Source: Epiperipatus broadwayi (Eukaryota > Onychophora > Udeonychophora > Euonychophora > Peripatidae). Taken from it: DNA of 64,000 nt. Position numbers and translations under genes: made by a program. Below the pieces are notes generated by a model, which was given only the letters and a program-made list of their open reading frames with translations, did no database searches and was not told the origin of the DNA. Location of the stretch: NCBI GenBank assembly GCA_028023455.1, contig JAQFVV010012394.1, positions 24,997,053 through 25,061,052 of the forward strand, given 5' to 3'. Below are positions 54,241 through 64,000 of the stretch, piece by piece. Numbering within the stretch: the first letter of the stretch is position 1; the number at the start of each line of letters is the position of its first letter.

Positions 54241-56739
54241 CTTTAAATGTTTTTTGAAGTATAATAATGCATGCATGATTGCATACCCACAATGGTTTAG
54301 CTATGCATGTATACTAATTTGTCTCATTAAATTATTGTTTGTCATTAAAAAAAAATTGTATCTTGAATAAATATAATGGAATTTTTTTTTCACTCTCACT
54401 ATTTCTAAGCTCTATTATATCTTATTCCCTTCAGCTGTTTATTTAATTTTAAAAATTCCTTAACAGCAAATAACTTTTTTTTTTATTAGACATTTACCTC
54501 ATCTCTGATAAAAATGTTAAAATAAATCAATTTTGATTAAAATTTTCTCCAGTTTCTAAAAGATAAACAAGTTATTATTCAGATTACTTAAAGCTAACAA
54601 AATTCATTTAAAATTCTATTTATAATTTTTTTAAAAATGGCAAAAACTAATCTGCTACTGTCAATATTAAATGCTTTTTTTTGGCCAATTACAAGATGCA
54701 ACCATTTGTTATTTATCTCTCTTGACTTGGCTCTTTCTAAAAGTAAAATATTTTAAAATGAAATCTGAATTTAATAATTTTATTTTTCTAAAATAAGTAT
54801 TATCATGGGAATAAATCATAAATATGTAAACAAATTACAAAAAATATACATTTTCGAAATCAAACAAAGAAATAATACTTTCAAAATGAATTGCAAATGT
54901 TCTCATACAGAGAGAATAAGAAACTACCAATCAGTGATCTTGTTTGTAGTAGCTTTAGTTGCATAATACTGCCATCTTTAATTTTTTTAAAACTAATAAG
55001 TCAATATTATTTTAGTTAAAGATTTTATCATTGAATGATTGCAAAACTAGCGAAGTACCTCTAAAGATCACTGCGAGAGTTTAAGCCAAGCAATACAATG
55101 TTGCAGTCCCAGTATGAAAAGTTAGATTATTACTTTTTATCTTTAAATAATTTCATTTCCACATACTACCATATTTTATTAATCAGAATTCAAATGGAGA
55201 AAGGTCAATATTTAAATAATACTTTATAGATTATTTTTAGAGAGTTTTTTTTTTTTTCTAATATATATTCAAACTTTTTTTTCCCAATGAATTACAATGT
55301 GTTTGGGAAAATAAATATTTTTTAAATTCATGGATCAATTTCCAGAAGATAAATATAAAATCTGTCAATTTAATCAATTGACCAGAGTTAATGGGCTAAT
55401 CCTCTTGTTTAACTATTAACATCACAAAAAACAGTAGATTCCAACAAAAAATAGAATCACTAGTCTGCTTTGTTAAGTCCTTCAATTTTGCCATAAATGT
55501 ATCAGTCATTAACTATGTAGTCCATAGTTTGCATTTGCCCATTTCACAAATTTAACTGGTGTTTAATTTCATTTCTGAATCAGATGAACACAGTGACTGT
55601 AGAGCACCCTGAATCTGTTGGTGAAGTTTCAGTACCATCTAGAAAGATCAAATCCAGCCTTCCTTATTGTTCAATATGGACGAAGATATTTATTTGGAAC
55701 TTTGTAAGAATTTGATTTTATGCTCTAAATCTTTGATTGTAGATTATTGGCAAAAGGAAATCTTGATTTGAGATGAGTCTTATGGGGCAAAACTATATCT
55801 TGAGTTATTGGCAAGTTCAATCTGCTTAAGAGCATTTTATATATTTTCTGTGAGACAATCTCTCTTCTGATATCTTGTGGACAAATATGTGAAAGAACAT
55901 GAAGCTGTTGCAAAAGGAATAGACTTGATTGTGCTGATAATATTTCTCATGTAATAATTTGAAAGAGGTCAAAGTTTATCTGTAGTCAACAAAAACATTA
56001 TTTTATTTAGAAAATAATTATAAAAGTGAATGTGTTATTTTAATAATTATAAATAAGCTTTTAAATTTTAGAACAATTTCATGACTTTATGATGACTTAA
56101 TAATAATTCTTTCATATTTAAAAAATGAAATTCAATCAAGGAAAGTTGCATTAATATATTTCTTTTATGGCTTTGCTATAATTGAGTAATAAGAAAAAAC
56201 TTATTTTTTCATTATTAAATAAAGTGTTTAATACTAAAATAAAATGAATTATTAGGTCAAATTGCCATTAGGGGGTTATTGAAAAACATTGAAATACAGA
56301 AAGATCAACAAAGAAGCCATCTTGCCTAACCAATAAAATAGTAGAATTATTATTATTAGCATCATTATCATTACGTTGTTTATTTGTTCTGTCCATAGGA
56401 TTAATTCCTATGACTATTTCACAAGTAAATAAAATCCATAGAATCAATTTTATATCTTATTTATATGCAGTGAATGAAGTTATGAATTTCTATATGTCCA
56501 GAAATCCTATTAGCCATGTTAAACATTCCTTCCTTTTAAACTGCTTGTGTGCGACCAATAAGGTCATTATTTCTCTATCCTGGTTCTTTTCCCTCTTTTA
56601 TTTTATTTCAATAAAAGTAAATGTTAATAGTTGCCTTATCTTTACATCATATTTCCCTAATTTCACCATGATCTAAACAAATTAATAAATAAATTTCTCT
56701 TTCATCCACCTTGATTTAAATTTTAGCTACTTATCATAC
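54241..56739. other. Long A+T-rich stretch, nothing recognised
   Basis: Frames at 55,725-55,913 (-) and 56,410-56,676 (+) show no motif. Several long T and A runs. Confidence 0.4.
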
Positions 56740-57480
56740 AATTTATTGTTATCTTTTTTTAACATTCTGTGGTGCCAAAAATAAATGTTTGATCCTATCT
56801 TTCCCATCTCCACATAAATTACATCTACAGTATATATTCCATTTCTGTCTTTCTCTAATATTTAAAATTCTTACCTTTGCACCATATAGCAATAACCTCC
56901 CTCTAGTGTTATGATATATATATAATTCCAAACTATTGTTTTATTCCTATTCATTTTCCATAACTCTATTTTTTTCTAACCAATTTATTTGTATTCTTTT
57001 TCTTACCCTTCTTAATTATAAACCTTTAGTAAATTCTTTATGCCTTTATCCCATATTTTACATAAAAACATGGAAATAAATTATTTATATATTAACTTTG
57101 CATATTGTAAAAACATTTTTGCCCATTGCGTTTGTTTTTTTCATGTAATCCAATAAACATTATTTGACTAATCTATTTTGATTTTTAATAGAAGTCTTAT
57201 TTGCTATCCGCAGTTCACCATGCAATGTTTATCTTATTTCTTTTTGTATTAATCTCTATCTAATTATTTCTTTTTGTATTCTATCTAAAAAATTCAGGCA
57301 TTCCTGGCTCGTATAAAGTAAATCATTTCTAAATATTAATGCAGGTACTATCACTTCTTTGCAAGTAATTCTACAGTGTAAATACGAACAGTAGCGCCAC
57401 AAAGTGGCAGATTGAACATTTTTTATAATTTCAATCTTAAGAGAATTGTAATTATTTAAAGTAATTTGAAACAAATTTAT
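56740..57480 (-). pseudogene. Non-LTR retrotransposon C-terminal region with CCHC finger
   Basis: Minus strand: LKIEIIKNVQSATLWRYCSY, CKEVIVPALIFRNDLLYTSQ, ECLNFLDRIQKEIIR near 57,470-57,256 (the post-RT segment ending L..LQ.EI), then broken sequence, then RGRLLLYGAKVRILNIRERQ and YCRCNLCGDGKDRIKHLFL near 56,890-56,770. The last is a C-x2-C-x7-H-type zinc knuckle, with the final Cys apparently lost. Similar in layout to family X at 48.8 and 59.5-62.9 kb but clearly diverged. Confidence 0.6.
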
Positions 57481-59469
57481 TTTATTAGAAATATTAACAT
57501 GTTAATTATACTAGTGAATTAAATGAATATTTAAGTTTCACATAATTTTTTTCAATTAGTCGAGCAAAAAGTATTCTAAAATATAAAAAATGTCTTAAAT
57601 GATTCTATTAATTATGATTAATTACTAAATTGCAAATTCTATTGCAGTCAGCTAACCGTTTTAATATACTTTCATAAATTATTAAATTGAATTTGATAAT
57701 TAAAAAAAAAAAGCTGGAAATTATTTTTATTTCATTTTATCGTAATTACTCATCTAATCAAAATAAAATATCTTTACTACTTTATAATAAAAAAACTATT
57801 TGTTTATAAATTAAAGATAATATCAATACTGACTGCTTCATATGTGGAGAAAATATTTAAAACATTAGATGCACAGTGTGCCAGGGAAAAGATGATTGTT
57901 TTTTTTTTTTAAGTTATCTATAATGCCATCAAATTATTCACCGCAAAATTTTAAAGTTTCTAGCAATGTTTGAATCATGTGTTATAACATGAAAATGTGA
58001 TAGTGTATTTCGTAAGTTAATGGTTTAGTCAGCCGTAATAAAATCTTGCAAACTACTTGAAAATATTTTTATGACTATTTCTTTACTTTGTTTGAATCAT
58101 TTCAAAAGTTTTTCTAGCAGTTTTATCCAATTTAAAACAAAATATAATATTAGGGTGTTGTTCCATTGTGGGCTAAGATACAAAAGACACATTTTCTACC
58201 CGAACACATGATACAGATATGTTAGTGCCTTAAAATTTTGTGGTGAATATCTAAACTATGGTACTATGTATTATTTGCATTGATTCAGAGATGGGTTGCA
58301 GTAGCTTGGAAAGAGAAACAGTCATCTTTTCATTGTAACACACTGCATGCAACTTTTTAAAAAAAAAAAAAAAAAAATGCATACAACTTTTAATGCATTT
58401 TTCATGATAAACATCAAAAAAAATGCATTAGAGGTTGTATCAAATGTTTTTAATGGTTCTCTCTTTTTTTTATATTTTCAATATTTCTTTCCATGCGCTA
58501 CTTGAGCTATTACTATAAGTCTCTAGAATTTATTATAATAAAGAAATAATAATGAACCCGATTATACTGTAACTATTATCTACATTCCTTCAGTGATATA
58601 TGAATTGATTGTAGCTTACATGATTTTCTTGTTCTTTTGCGGTAAATTATAATTAATATATTTATAATACGTTTGTTTATTAATTCATTTTTACTCTTGT
58701 CGTTTATTTATGCTTTTACTTTTACGAAATTTTATTGCAATTAAAACATTTAAAAATATGTATATTTATATTGTGTAAAGCGATTATTTTTTAAAACTAA
58801 ATAAAACATTATTTAATTTTTTTAGACTTCGAATAAAAAAATTTTTTTCCCAGTTAGTTATTCCAAGATTGAAATATTTGTTTTCCTTTTCTTAAAGAAG
58901 AAAAACGAAAAATGTATCTTTGCATCTGCGGAATATCATTAAGCAATCTAGCCAGTCCTGACATCTGGTGGCCATGTGCTCTTCATTTGAAAAATAATAT
59001 GACCCTTAAGTGAAAACAAAAACAATTTTGCTAAAAATAGTCTTTAACCAGTAAAATTCATTTTTCTTAAAAATACCAAAGAATCTCAAAAATTTTAATG
59101 TCTAGTTTAGCAATCAACTTATAAAAAGAATATGTTAAAGCACTTCATATATTTTGAATACACTTCCAAATGTTTTTTATTTCTTGTTATTAATGTTTTG
59201 CTAATATTTAACATATGTAATTATAGAAAAATATATAATTAAAAAGTAGGGATGGCAGAAATAAAACATAATCCTATTAAGAACGTATATCTTTTTTTTA
59301 AAAAAAAGACGGAAAATGAACATCAAAACTTAGCATGTTGAATTAAAAATAGGAGGAAGGGGCACAGGAAACACTCTTTCAAATAGCCCATAGTCGTGGT
59401 CCCAATCTCTTTTTTTTTGGTACAAATGCATAAAATTACAAATATATTTTCAAACAAATTGAATTTATT
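57481..59469. other. Long A+T-rich stretch, nothing recognised
   Basis: A poly(A) run at about 58,355-58,378 with ATGCATA-type inverted words nearby. No gene. Confidence 0.4.
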
Positions 59470-59824
59470 ATGCAAAAATATTTGACAATGTTAAAAATTA
59501 AGACATTGCGACCTTCCCTTTCCATTCCCACCCTAAATTTTTCCCATATTTTTCTCTATCCTGCTCCATTCCACTTCCACAACATCATCGTTGTCCACTC
59601 TATGGTCTTTATATTTAGATCCTCCTTATCTTTTCCCAAACTCAGTATAAAAACCCAAAACTCACTTTCTGTATAATCATTTTGTTTATATTTATTCTCC
59701 CATAACTTCATTATTTGTACCCTTTCTGCTTATAAGCATTTGCATACAATTAACATATGCCTAACATTTTCCATGCCTTCCTTACATAACTTGCAGACTA
59801 AAGCACTCGCATTCCTCAATTTGT
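59470..59824 (-). pseudogene. LINE family X, 3' half of a copy split by hAT
   Basis: Minus strand from 59,824: TRYKLRNASALVCKLCKEGM, ENVRHMLIVCKCL (C-x2-C-x7-H-x4-C zinc knuckle), then sequence aligned with 49.1-49.5 kb (GTTTGGGAAAAGATAAGG, GTGGAATGGAGCAGGATAG). Its 5' half lies on the other side of the hAT element at 62,485-62,940. Confidence 0.75.
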
Positions 59825-59832
59825 ATCTAGTC
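59825..59832. repeat. hAT target site duplication ATCTAGTC, left
   Basis: Exact 8-bp copy of 62,477-62,484. Eight bases is the hallmark length for hAT insertion. Confidence 0.9.
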
Positions 59833-62476
59833 CTGAGGTTGCCAAAGTGGTCTATATAGACCCCCAGGGGTCTATTTAACAAAAATAGGGGTCGATCTGA
59901 GCCAGGGGGTCGAAGGAAAAACAATTCTTAATATGCAAATCACACATACCTAACTGTGTATGTAAAATTTGTGAATGTTTTTATAATTGACTTAATATCA
60001 GTTTCTTTATAGAAAATAAATTAATAAACATATATTTATTCAGGTGAAACAAATATTTACGTACCAGCGCATAGCAATGCGAACTCTGCACTTCTGGCTT
60101 ATGAGTCATATGCATATGTGTGCTTGTCCAAATGGCACGAGCGTTGGTGTTACAAATGCAAATATCATAAGGAGTTTCAGCTATCTTTGCAAATTGTGAA
60201 CAGTGTTAAATATTTGCAGTGTCATTATTACTATTTTTATAGCATTGGATAATTAGTTATAGTTAAAACTATTCATTTAGTTTAGATATCAATTTTAATT
60301 ATCAATACATGTAAAAAAGAAGGTAAGTATTAATAATATGAATTAGTATAAAATACCAACTTATTTTTAACTTATTTATAGAACCCTAATTAAAAAATGG
60401 CAGCTTCAGTTTCTAAAAAGAAATGTTGGTATTATTCATTGGATTATTTGAAATTTGTATTTATTTGTTCACCGACAAATGAAATGATTCCAATGTGTCT
60501 TCTATGCGAAAAAACTTTTGGAAATGACTACACGAAACCATCAAAATGAAAGATCATCTTGAAAGGGTTCACTCAGACAAAAAAAAAAATAAAGAACTTG
60601 AATTTTTCAAAAAACTTAAAGAAAAAGTCATATGTCAAACAATTATAAAATGTTTTATGAAACAGTCTACTGAAGTTGAAACTAAAGGAGGATTAATAGC
60701 TTCGTACAAGATTTTGCTTAATATAGCAAAGAGGGGAAAACCACACACACTTGCTGAAGAAATTGTTATACCTGCAGTTAAAGACATCATTGAGCATGTA
60801 ATGAAAAAAGACTCCGTTAATGTTTTAAAGTCCTTGCCATTAAGTGCAAATTCTGTAAAACAGCGTATTGACGAAATGGCAGAAGAAATAGAAAATACAG
60901 TAGTTTCAGAGCTAAAAAATTGCAAGTTCTATATTCAACTTGATAAATCTGTTTTTGACAGTTCTACTATTCTTATGATGTACATTAAATATTTCAGTAA
61001 AATGAAAGGACAAGTCATTGATGAATTTTTATTTGCTAAATATCTTAAAACTGATGGGAAAGGAGTGACAATTTTTAGATGTTTACAAGAATATTTAAAT
61101 AAATATGATATTCCACTTGAAAATATAATAGCAGTAGCCACAGATGGCACACCTGCTATGGTAGGGCATTACTGAGGTTTTGCTAGATTTCTCAAAGAAA
61201 AAGTGCCTGGTATACATACTATTCATTGTGTGTTGCATAGAAACAACTTAGTAGCAAAATATCTGAGTCCAGAGTTACATAAAGCTTTACAATTTTGTAT
61301 TAAGTGTATCAACCAAATTAAAACCCAACCTCTTAAATCAATATTATTTTCCAAACTTTGTGAGGAAAACGACAAGGTATTTAACCAATTACTTCTGCAC
61401 ACCGAAGTTAGATGGTTGTCTAGAGGTGTATGCTTGCATCGGTTCATTGAGTTATTTGACTCCACGACAGAATTTTTTGGCAAAATAAATCCTGTTCTTA
61501 GTGATGAACTCCAAAACAATAAGAACCATATTTTTTATTTAGCGGACTTATTTGGAAAATTTAATGATGTCCAAACAAAGCTGCAAGGAAAAGATGTAAC
61601 AATTATCCAAGCTCAGACAATACTGTTAGGCTTCCAAGTAAAATTAAATTTATTTGCATCTTTATTGCTATGTAAGAATTATCAGTATTTTTCAAATCTG
61701 CGACAATTAGAAATAAAAGAAGAAGACTTGAAAATATATACAAGTCAGCTTCAAAAATTAAGTGACGATTTTAAACTGCACTTTGTTGATTTGGAAAACA
61801 TTGACATCCCTGAATGGATTATTGCGCCATTTTCTGCTCAAATTGAAAACGTGGACATCAACCTGCAAGATGAGCTTGCTGAATTATTATCGGATCTTGA
61901 GCAAAGATGCTTCTTAAAAATTTAAAAATAAGCAATTTTTGGACAAATATAAATATAATGCAAAAATATGTAAAACTTTACGAAATAGCTCAGCCATTTA
62001 TGCTGGCATTTACAAGTTCCTATATGGTTGAAGCTGGTTTCAGTCATGTAAATTCAATCTTAACTAAGTACAAAAATAAATTAAATGTGGAATTTTGAGG
62101 GGATTTAAGATTAAAATTGAACAATTTCGAACCCAATATAGCGAACCTTGCAAAGAAACATCAGGCACACCCATCTCATTAATTAAGAAGCAATACTGTA
62201 GTTACTTTACTTATTATTTTTACTTATTTATAATTACTTATTATTTAATAAATATTAAAGTATTTAAATTTCAACATTAAGATATTTTTCATAAAACTAT
62301 TGTTACACAATGTAAAATTACTTTAATAAATGTTTAAAATCATAAAATAAATGTTCAAACACAGTACTTAATAAATAGTTTTATTTTAATTAACTGAAAA
62401 TTATTTTTATGGGGGTCGATGGAGATTTCAAAAAATTATATAGGGGTCCATGAGCAAAAAAGTTTGGTGACCCCTG
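59833..62476 (+). mobile_element. hAT DNA transposon, complete ends, dead transposase
   Basis: 2,644 bp bounded by an exact 8-bp duplication. The right end, reversed, reads CAGGGGTCACCAAAC, the standard form of hAT ends with CAGGGG; the left end CTGAGGTTGCCAAAG is its decayed partner (10 of 15 match, mostly transitions). Subterminal GGGGTC-type words occur at both ends (left: CCCAGGGGTCTATTTAAC, ATAGGGGTCGATCTG, CAGGGGGTCGAAGG; right: GGGGGTCGATGG, ATAGGGGTCCATGAG), plausible transposase-binding sites. It carries one transposase on the plus strand and sits inside a minus-strand LINE copy. Confidence 0.9.
60397..62182 (+). pseudogene. hAT transposase (ZBED5/SCAND3-like), four breaks
   Basis: About 595 codons. 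In order: start at 60,397 (MAASVSKKKCWYYS), BED zinc finger (CLLCEKTF ... HLERVH), the first catalytic Asp in FYIQLDKS, the second in VATDGTPAMVGHY, then IHTIHCVLHRNNLVAKYLS, HTEVRWLSRGVCLHRF, and the C-terminal hATC dimerisation region (SSYMVEAGFSHVNSILTKYK; GDLRLKLNNFEPNIANL). Breaks: a frameshift at about 60,540 inside the BED finger, a TGA at 61,173, a frameshift near 61,910 and a TGA at 62,096. Both TGAs replace an expected Arg (family R-GF and R-GDLRL), consistent with CGA to TGA by methyl-CpG decay. This lineage is common in animals and has given rise to domesticated host genes, but the breaks rule that out here. Confidence 0.88.
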
Positions 62477-62484
62477 ATCTAGTC
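62477..62484. repeat. hAT target site duplication ATCTAGTC, right
   Basis: Right copy, identical to 59,825-59,832. Confidence 0.9.
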
Positions 62485-62940
62485 CCTTGTTGCTAATGAT
62501 GCTATTCAAGCCTTAAATAGTAAGCTACTGTCCTTGCTATTATCACAAATTAACTCACACCAAATTCTGGTTATTTCTGTATATATTTAAATACTTTTTA
62601 CTCTCCATACTAGTTCTCCAATTCCCTATTTTTTATTAATGCATCTATTCTTCTATCCATTCTTTGCCATTATAACAACAATTCTCTTAACATAATCATC
62701 CCACCTTTTATACAAGTATACTGGCATAAATTCTTTATCCAAATCTTCGGCATACCATACTTTCTTTCTTGCCCATCTTGTTGCCTGTATTTATCCAATT
62801 AAATACTATTTTGGCTGTTCTCTTACTATCCATAAATTGCAATCTACCGAACATTTTCACTTTGCTTTTTGCAACTCTCAAAATAAGAACAGTTCTCCTT
62901 CCTAGCACTATCTAATATGTTTGAATAATCAGTGATTACC
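62485..62940 (-). pseudogene. LINE family X, 5' half of the split copy
   Basis: Minus strand: RVAKSKVKMFGRLQFMDSKR then sequence aligned with the start of the 48.8-kb copy (ACAAGATGGGCAAGAAAG, GAAGATTTGGATAAAGAATT, ACTTGTATAAAAGGTGGGAT). It continues into 59,824 once the hAT element and one duplication are ignored. Broken frames. Confidence 0.75.
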
Positions 62941-63764
62941 AGATAAATTTAAAATTCCAAATCTTAATATCATTAAATATTCATGTTTATGGTAGATGAC
63001 ATTAGAGTAGAATGCTACTCCTATATTTTTTATCTGGGAGTTTGGTGATTTAAAAATTAATGATCATAATAACTTAGCACTAATATCTTATTGAAAAAGT
63101 TGTCAATATTTCTTAATTTTATTGCATAACTTGTACAATTTAAAATCAATAACTAGGAGTGGATTTAAAAATTGATGAAACTTTAAGCTAAAAATTTTTG
63201 AGCTCCTCCTCCTCATGGGAAACACAAAATTTTTATTTGGTAGAATGGTTCCCCGAAATGTGATAAAAACTAATGTTTATTATAATAGCATTGTTATTTT
63301 AACAATATCATTGTCGAAAATGAATCCTTACTTCAATATATGAACCCTGACATTGTTATTACATATAAACATAATTATATTATAGGGTGTATGGCTGAGA
63401 AGTTGGAGGGTGAGAAGATCGAAGCCTGTCCATTAAAGTGTGAAGATTTGCTATCTTAATATAACCCGAGTACTGATTTTATATATGTGTGGGAGATGTT
63501 GATCTAGACCAATTGATGAGTGCTGGTTCAACATGAAATATGTTTATTGGAGGTCATTTATCTTTTTCACACGTATGTGGTCATGTATATTAATTATATA
63601 AGAATGGAGTTGATAGCTGAAGAGAGCTTGATAATTCATGCTTAAATCCCTTCTAACTTCTAATTACATCTAATTTCAATATATACACTATACTTGTATT
63701 CAAATAAACAATTAATAAAAGTATATTTATATATGCTGATAATTTTTTGGCAGTAAAAGTATTG
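62941..63764. other. A+T-rich spacer, nothing recognised
   Basis: No gene or family repeat. Confidence 0.45.
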
Positions 63765-64000
63765 TTCACATGATTTAATACAGTGATAGAGGGCCAGATT
63801 AAATTATAAGGTACTCATATTGATTCCAATTCTGGCGCTTTGTGAAGAACTTCTTATGAATCCTGAGCAGTAAAGCCATTTGATTATTTTGCACTGTTTG
63901 GTTCAATGCAGTGATGTCTGTCTCTGGTCCATAAGGTCTTTGGATGGATTTCAGTTCAGGATCATTCAGCATTTAAACTTCTTGTGAATTTCCTGGAAAT
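63765..64000 (+). repeat. Two tandem SINE family A copies, second cut by the window edge
   Basis: Copy 1 near 63,765-63,885: CACATGATTTAATACAGTGA, TTGATTCCAATTCTGGCGCT, CTTCTTATGAATCCTGAGCA, GTAAAGCCATTTGATTATT. Copy 2 from about 63,890: CACTGTTTGGTTCAATGCAG, AAACTTCTTGTGAATTTCC, running off the end. Confidence 0.7.

Noticed and set aside
59730-59924. 64-codon minus-strand frame as one gene
   Set aside because: It is a chance fusion of the hAT left end with the LINE zinc-knuckle region.
60635-61519. Minus-strand frames of 71-98 codons under the hAT gene
   Set aside because: They are antisense shadows of the transposase.
60397-62182. Domesticated ZBED-type host gene
   Set aside because: Two stops, two frameshifts, and intact transposon ends and target duplication show a dead transposon.
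1-64000. Firm assignment to a cephalopod
   Set aside because: tRNA-Lys-like SINEs and RTE LINEs fit, but both occur widely and no host gene is available to settle it.

Overview
This window is non-coding, repeat-dominated DNA from a metazoan nuclear genome, most likely an invertebrate with a large genome. It is strongly A+T-rich by eye, has no long open frames outside transposons, and contains no host gene I can recognise. The evidence for this setting is tRNA-derived SINEs, non-LTR, Penelope-like and LTR retroelements, and hAT, Merlin and pogo/Tigger DNA transposons, all decayed and often nested. I cannot fix the phylum. The tRNA-Lys-like SINEs and RTE-type LINEs would fit a mollusc such as a cephalopod, or a chelicerate, but neither is proven.

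Layout. 0-5 kb: a broken Penelope-like reverse transcriptase (-), tRNA-like repeats, a hammerhead-like foldback repeat, RTE tails and a four-copy SINE array. 5.4-8.8 kb: a TA-flanked pogo/Tigger-like transposon remnant. 8.9-9.7 kb: a Merlin transposase relic. 9.8-26 kb: minisatellites, RTE 3' fragments, foldback elements and a 147-bp duplication around a tRNA-like insert. 26.29-26.93 kb: a solo LTR with a perfect 5-bp target duplication. 27-37 kb: SINEs, inverted repeats, an unassigned GC-richer block with a poly(A)-type end (32.5-33.7 kb), and RTE fragments. 37.2-39.4 kb: an RTE-type LINE whose 5' endonuclease part is inverted. 41-46.7 kb: LINE debris, SINEs and foldbacks. 47.68-48.09 kb: a 328-bp palindrome with 163 of 164 arm positions matching. 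48.8-52.9 kb: LINE tails and SINE arrays. 56.7-57.5 kb: another LINE tail. 59.5-62.9 kb: a LINE tail split by a complete hAT element with an exact 8-bp target duplication.

The most unusual signal is the palindrome. Each arm carries an intact-looking type I hammerhead ribozyme: CTGANGA, a perfect 4-bp stem II, GAAA, a tiny 3-bp stem III, a GTC cleavage site and a 6-bp stem I. The two identical ribozymes lie on opposite strands and point away from the centre. A weaker hammerhead-like core occurs in an abundant foldback family (about 2.5, 14, 19, 45-46.5 kb), and a looser one in a third family (about 16, 20.8, 21.7 kb). Penelope-like elements and animal retrozymes are known to carry such ribozymes, and a Penelope-like relic lies in this window. 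A hammerhead-bearing retroelement population is therefore the best candidate for an undescribed system here.

Nothing here works as a host pathway. The genes are transposases and reverse transcriptases in decay, and the small repeats would have depended on such enzymes in trans.
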